Source of the DNA: a virus
IMG/VR virus record: IMGVR_UViG_3300034374_008660
Location: 1 to 32,517 of that record
DNA length: 32,517 nt
Direction: 5' to 3' (one strand)
Below the pieces are notes generated by a model. It made no database searches, was not told the origin of the DNA, and was given only the letters and a program-made list of their open reading frames with translations. The position numbers and the translations under genes were made by a program. Positions 31,656-32,517 of this stretch are shown here, one piece after another. Positions within the stretch are counted from its first letter, which is position 1, and each line of letters begins with the position of its first letter.

Positions 31656-32363
31656 TTATTGGAACAGCTGAGGCATAAGCATAGGCATAAAATTTCCTGC
31701 AAGTGGTTGAAAGAATCTGCTCGTCAATAAAGTCGCTGGGTTTTGTCTTGGTTTAAACAAGTTCCCAAGCATCATCATTTTTGTAAGATTTGATGAATTA
31801 TCCCTAGTGGTTGCTTGAGTTGCTTGAGTTGCTTGTGGTTGCTGTGTACTTGTAGTATCTACAGGAGTTACTGCTTGCTGTCCATACACTTTTTGGATAT
31901 CAGCAAGTTTTTTTACAGGTTGACCATAAAAACTTACTCCCTTTTCTGTTGGAAAAGATGCCCATTCTGGAGCCAGTCTTGCAGCAACTCTAGGACTAAG
32001 GCCTTCTTTTTCTAATGTTGCAAGACCACCAATTGGAAGCAAACGATCTCGAACCAACTTTAATGCTCCAAGGTCTTGCGCTTCTGGTCCAAAATCTTTT
32101 AAATTTAATCCAGAAGCAACCATGTTCCAAGTAGGGGGCAAAAACTGATAGGCGCCTGCAGCAGCACTGCTGTATCTACCCTTACTAACTACAGTGTCTG
32201 GATGGCGGCTTAAATCGTTAAATGTTCCTCCGCCAAACAGTATCCTATAAGGATCCTTGCCAAGATTTGTTCCTTCTGCGTAACGAATAGAGCGCAGTAT
32301 GTTTTGTCCAAAAGGACTAGAACGCGCCCGTCTTAATATATTTATCTCTCTGGGAGATGCCAT
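31656..32363 (-). CDS. Virion-associated muramidase (phage lysozyme-like)
   Basis: A 235-residue protein. ILRSIRYAEGTNLG (22-35) with Glu30 as the likely catalytic acid, then FGGGTFND, LSRHPD and YSSAAAGAYQFLPPTW (64-79), match the lambda-R/COG4678 muramidase family. EAQDLGAL and APEWASFP follow. The last 60 residues are Gln/Thr-rich (TQQPQATQATQATT) then a hydrophobic FLP-type end, unlike stand-alone endolysins. With virion genes around it, a tail-tip lysozyme that opens the wall during DNA ejection is likely. It starts one base after the small gene's stop. Confidence 0.8.
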   Translation of the reverse strand: MASPREINILRRARSSPFGQNILRSIRYAEGTNLGKDPYRILFGGGTFNDLSRHPDTVVSKGRYSSAAAGAYQFLPPTWNMVASGLNLKDFGPEAQDLGALKLVRDRLLPIGGLATLEKEGLSPRVAARLAPEWASFPTEKGVSFYGQPVKKLADIQKVYGQQAVTPVDTTSTQQPQATQATQATTRDNSSNLTKMMMLGNLFKPRQNPATLLTSRFFQPLAGNFMPMLMPQLFQ

Positions 32364-32364
32364 A

Positions 32365-32517
32365 TCACTCTTCTCCTTTACGTTTCTTCATGCCTTCTGC
32401 GTATTTACGCATGAAGTCTTGAACACCTGCTGCTGCGGTATCCAGTTGACCGATACGACCTTCTTCATCCATCGGAATCACTGGTTGTGCTGGGCCAGGG
32501 GGAGTCAATCCTGCCAT
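32365..32517 (-). CDS. Small protein at the window edge
   Basis: A 50-residue protein starting MAGLTPPGPAQPVIPMDEEG with its ATG exactly at the last bases of the window, so whether this is the true start is unknown. The second half is basic and helical (QDFMRKYAEGMKKRKGEE). The stop is one base from the muramidase ATG. A small virion or chaperone protein is possible. Confidence 0.55.
   Translation of the reverse strand: MAGLTPPGPAQPVIPMDEEGRIGQLDTAAAGVQDFMRKYAEGMKKRKGEE

Noticed and set aside
1-32517. A CRISPR array, tRNA, rRNA or DGR template repeat in the window
   Set aside because: No regular spaced repeats were seen other than the three-copy set at 13760-13900, no rRNA-like segment, no clear tRNA cloverleaf and no second copy of the fibre-tip sequence.

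Overview
The window reads as part of a double-stranded DNA tailed phage of picocyanobacteria (Synechococcus/Prochlorococcus/Cyanobium type). The evidence is protein content: beta-rich virion and tail-fibre proteins, a PD-(D/E)XK nuclease, a primase-polymerase/SF3 helicase, speD, dcd, a DUF3310 protein, HNH endonucleases and three cell-wall hydrolases. No terminase, portal, major capsid protein or DNA polymerase is in the window, so it is an internal slice. A primase-polymerase/SF3 helicase together with about a dozen strand switches in 32.5 kb does not look like the usual T4-like or T7-like cyanophages.

Layout: 1-950 (-) tail/adhesin genes. 1034-3456 (+) a virion protein, a Dps-like ferritin and two small GC-rich genes, ending in a row of hairpins and a terminator. 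3718-6514 (-) a glycan cassette (GT2 glycosyltransferase, zinc-type C-methyltransferase, O-methyltransferase, small gene) with its own terminator. 6646-11398 (+) a replication block (RecB-like nuclease, small genes, primase-helicase, speD). 11385-12299 (-) a putative virion protein. 12370-16670 (+) a GT4 glycosyltransferase, a repeat-bearing intergenic stretch, an HNH endonuclease, two virion-type proteins and a small holin-like gene. 16671-20892 (-) a glucosaminidase/C39 endolysin, tail-fibre accessory genes and the tail fibre. 20940-23482 (+) a DNA-binding protein, three cyanophage-type genes (one Dam-like with an altered catalytic motif) and dCTP deaminase. 23479-28222 (mixed, mostly -) DUF3310, a GH24 lysozyme, a large acidic protein and an HNH endonuclease. 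28361-28952 an Xis-like gene facing an integrase-like remnant. 29061-32517 (-) virion proteins, one with a split SWIM zinc motif, and a muramidase.

How the genes fit together: nuclease, primase-helicase and dCTP deaminase serve DNA replication and nucleotide supply; SpeD diverts host AdoMet to polyamines; glycosyl- and methyltransferases probably decorate a virion or host surface glycan; holin plus endolysins give lysis; the rest are structural and adsorption proteins.

Most notable points: (1) a Dps-like ferritin with most ferroxidase ligands; (2) a C-type-lectin-like tail-fibre tip resembling the variable region of a diversity-generating retroelement (DGR), followed directly by a short reading frame resembling the C-terminus of a DGR reverse transcriptase, with no template repeat or RT core visible; (3) a SWIM-type C-x-C...C-x-H motif split by about 145 residues in a virion protein; (4) an AACGATAATTTGGG repeat set framing a 30-codon ORF. 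All function calls come from reading translations by eye; no search was run.
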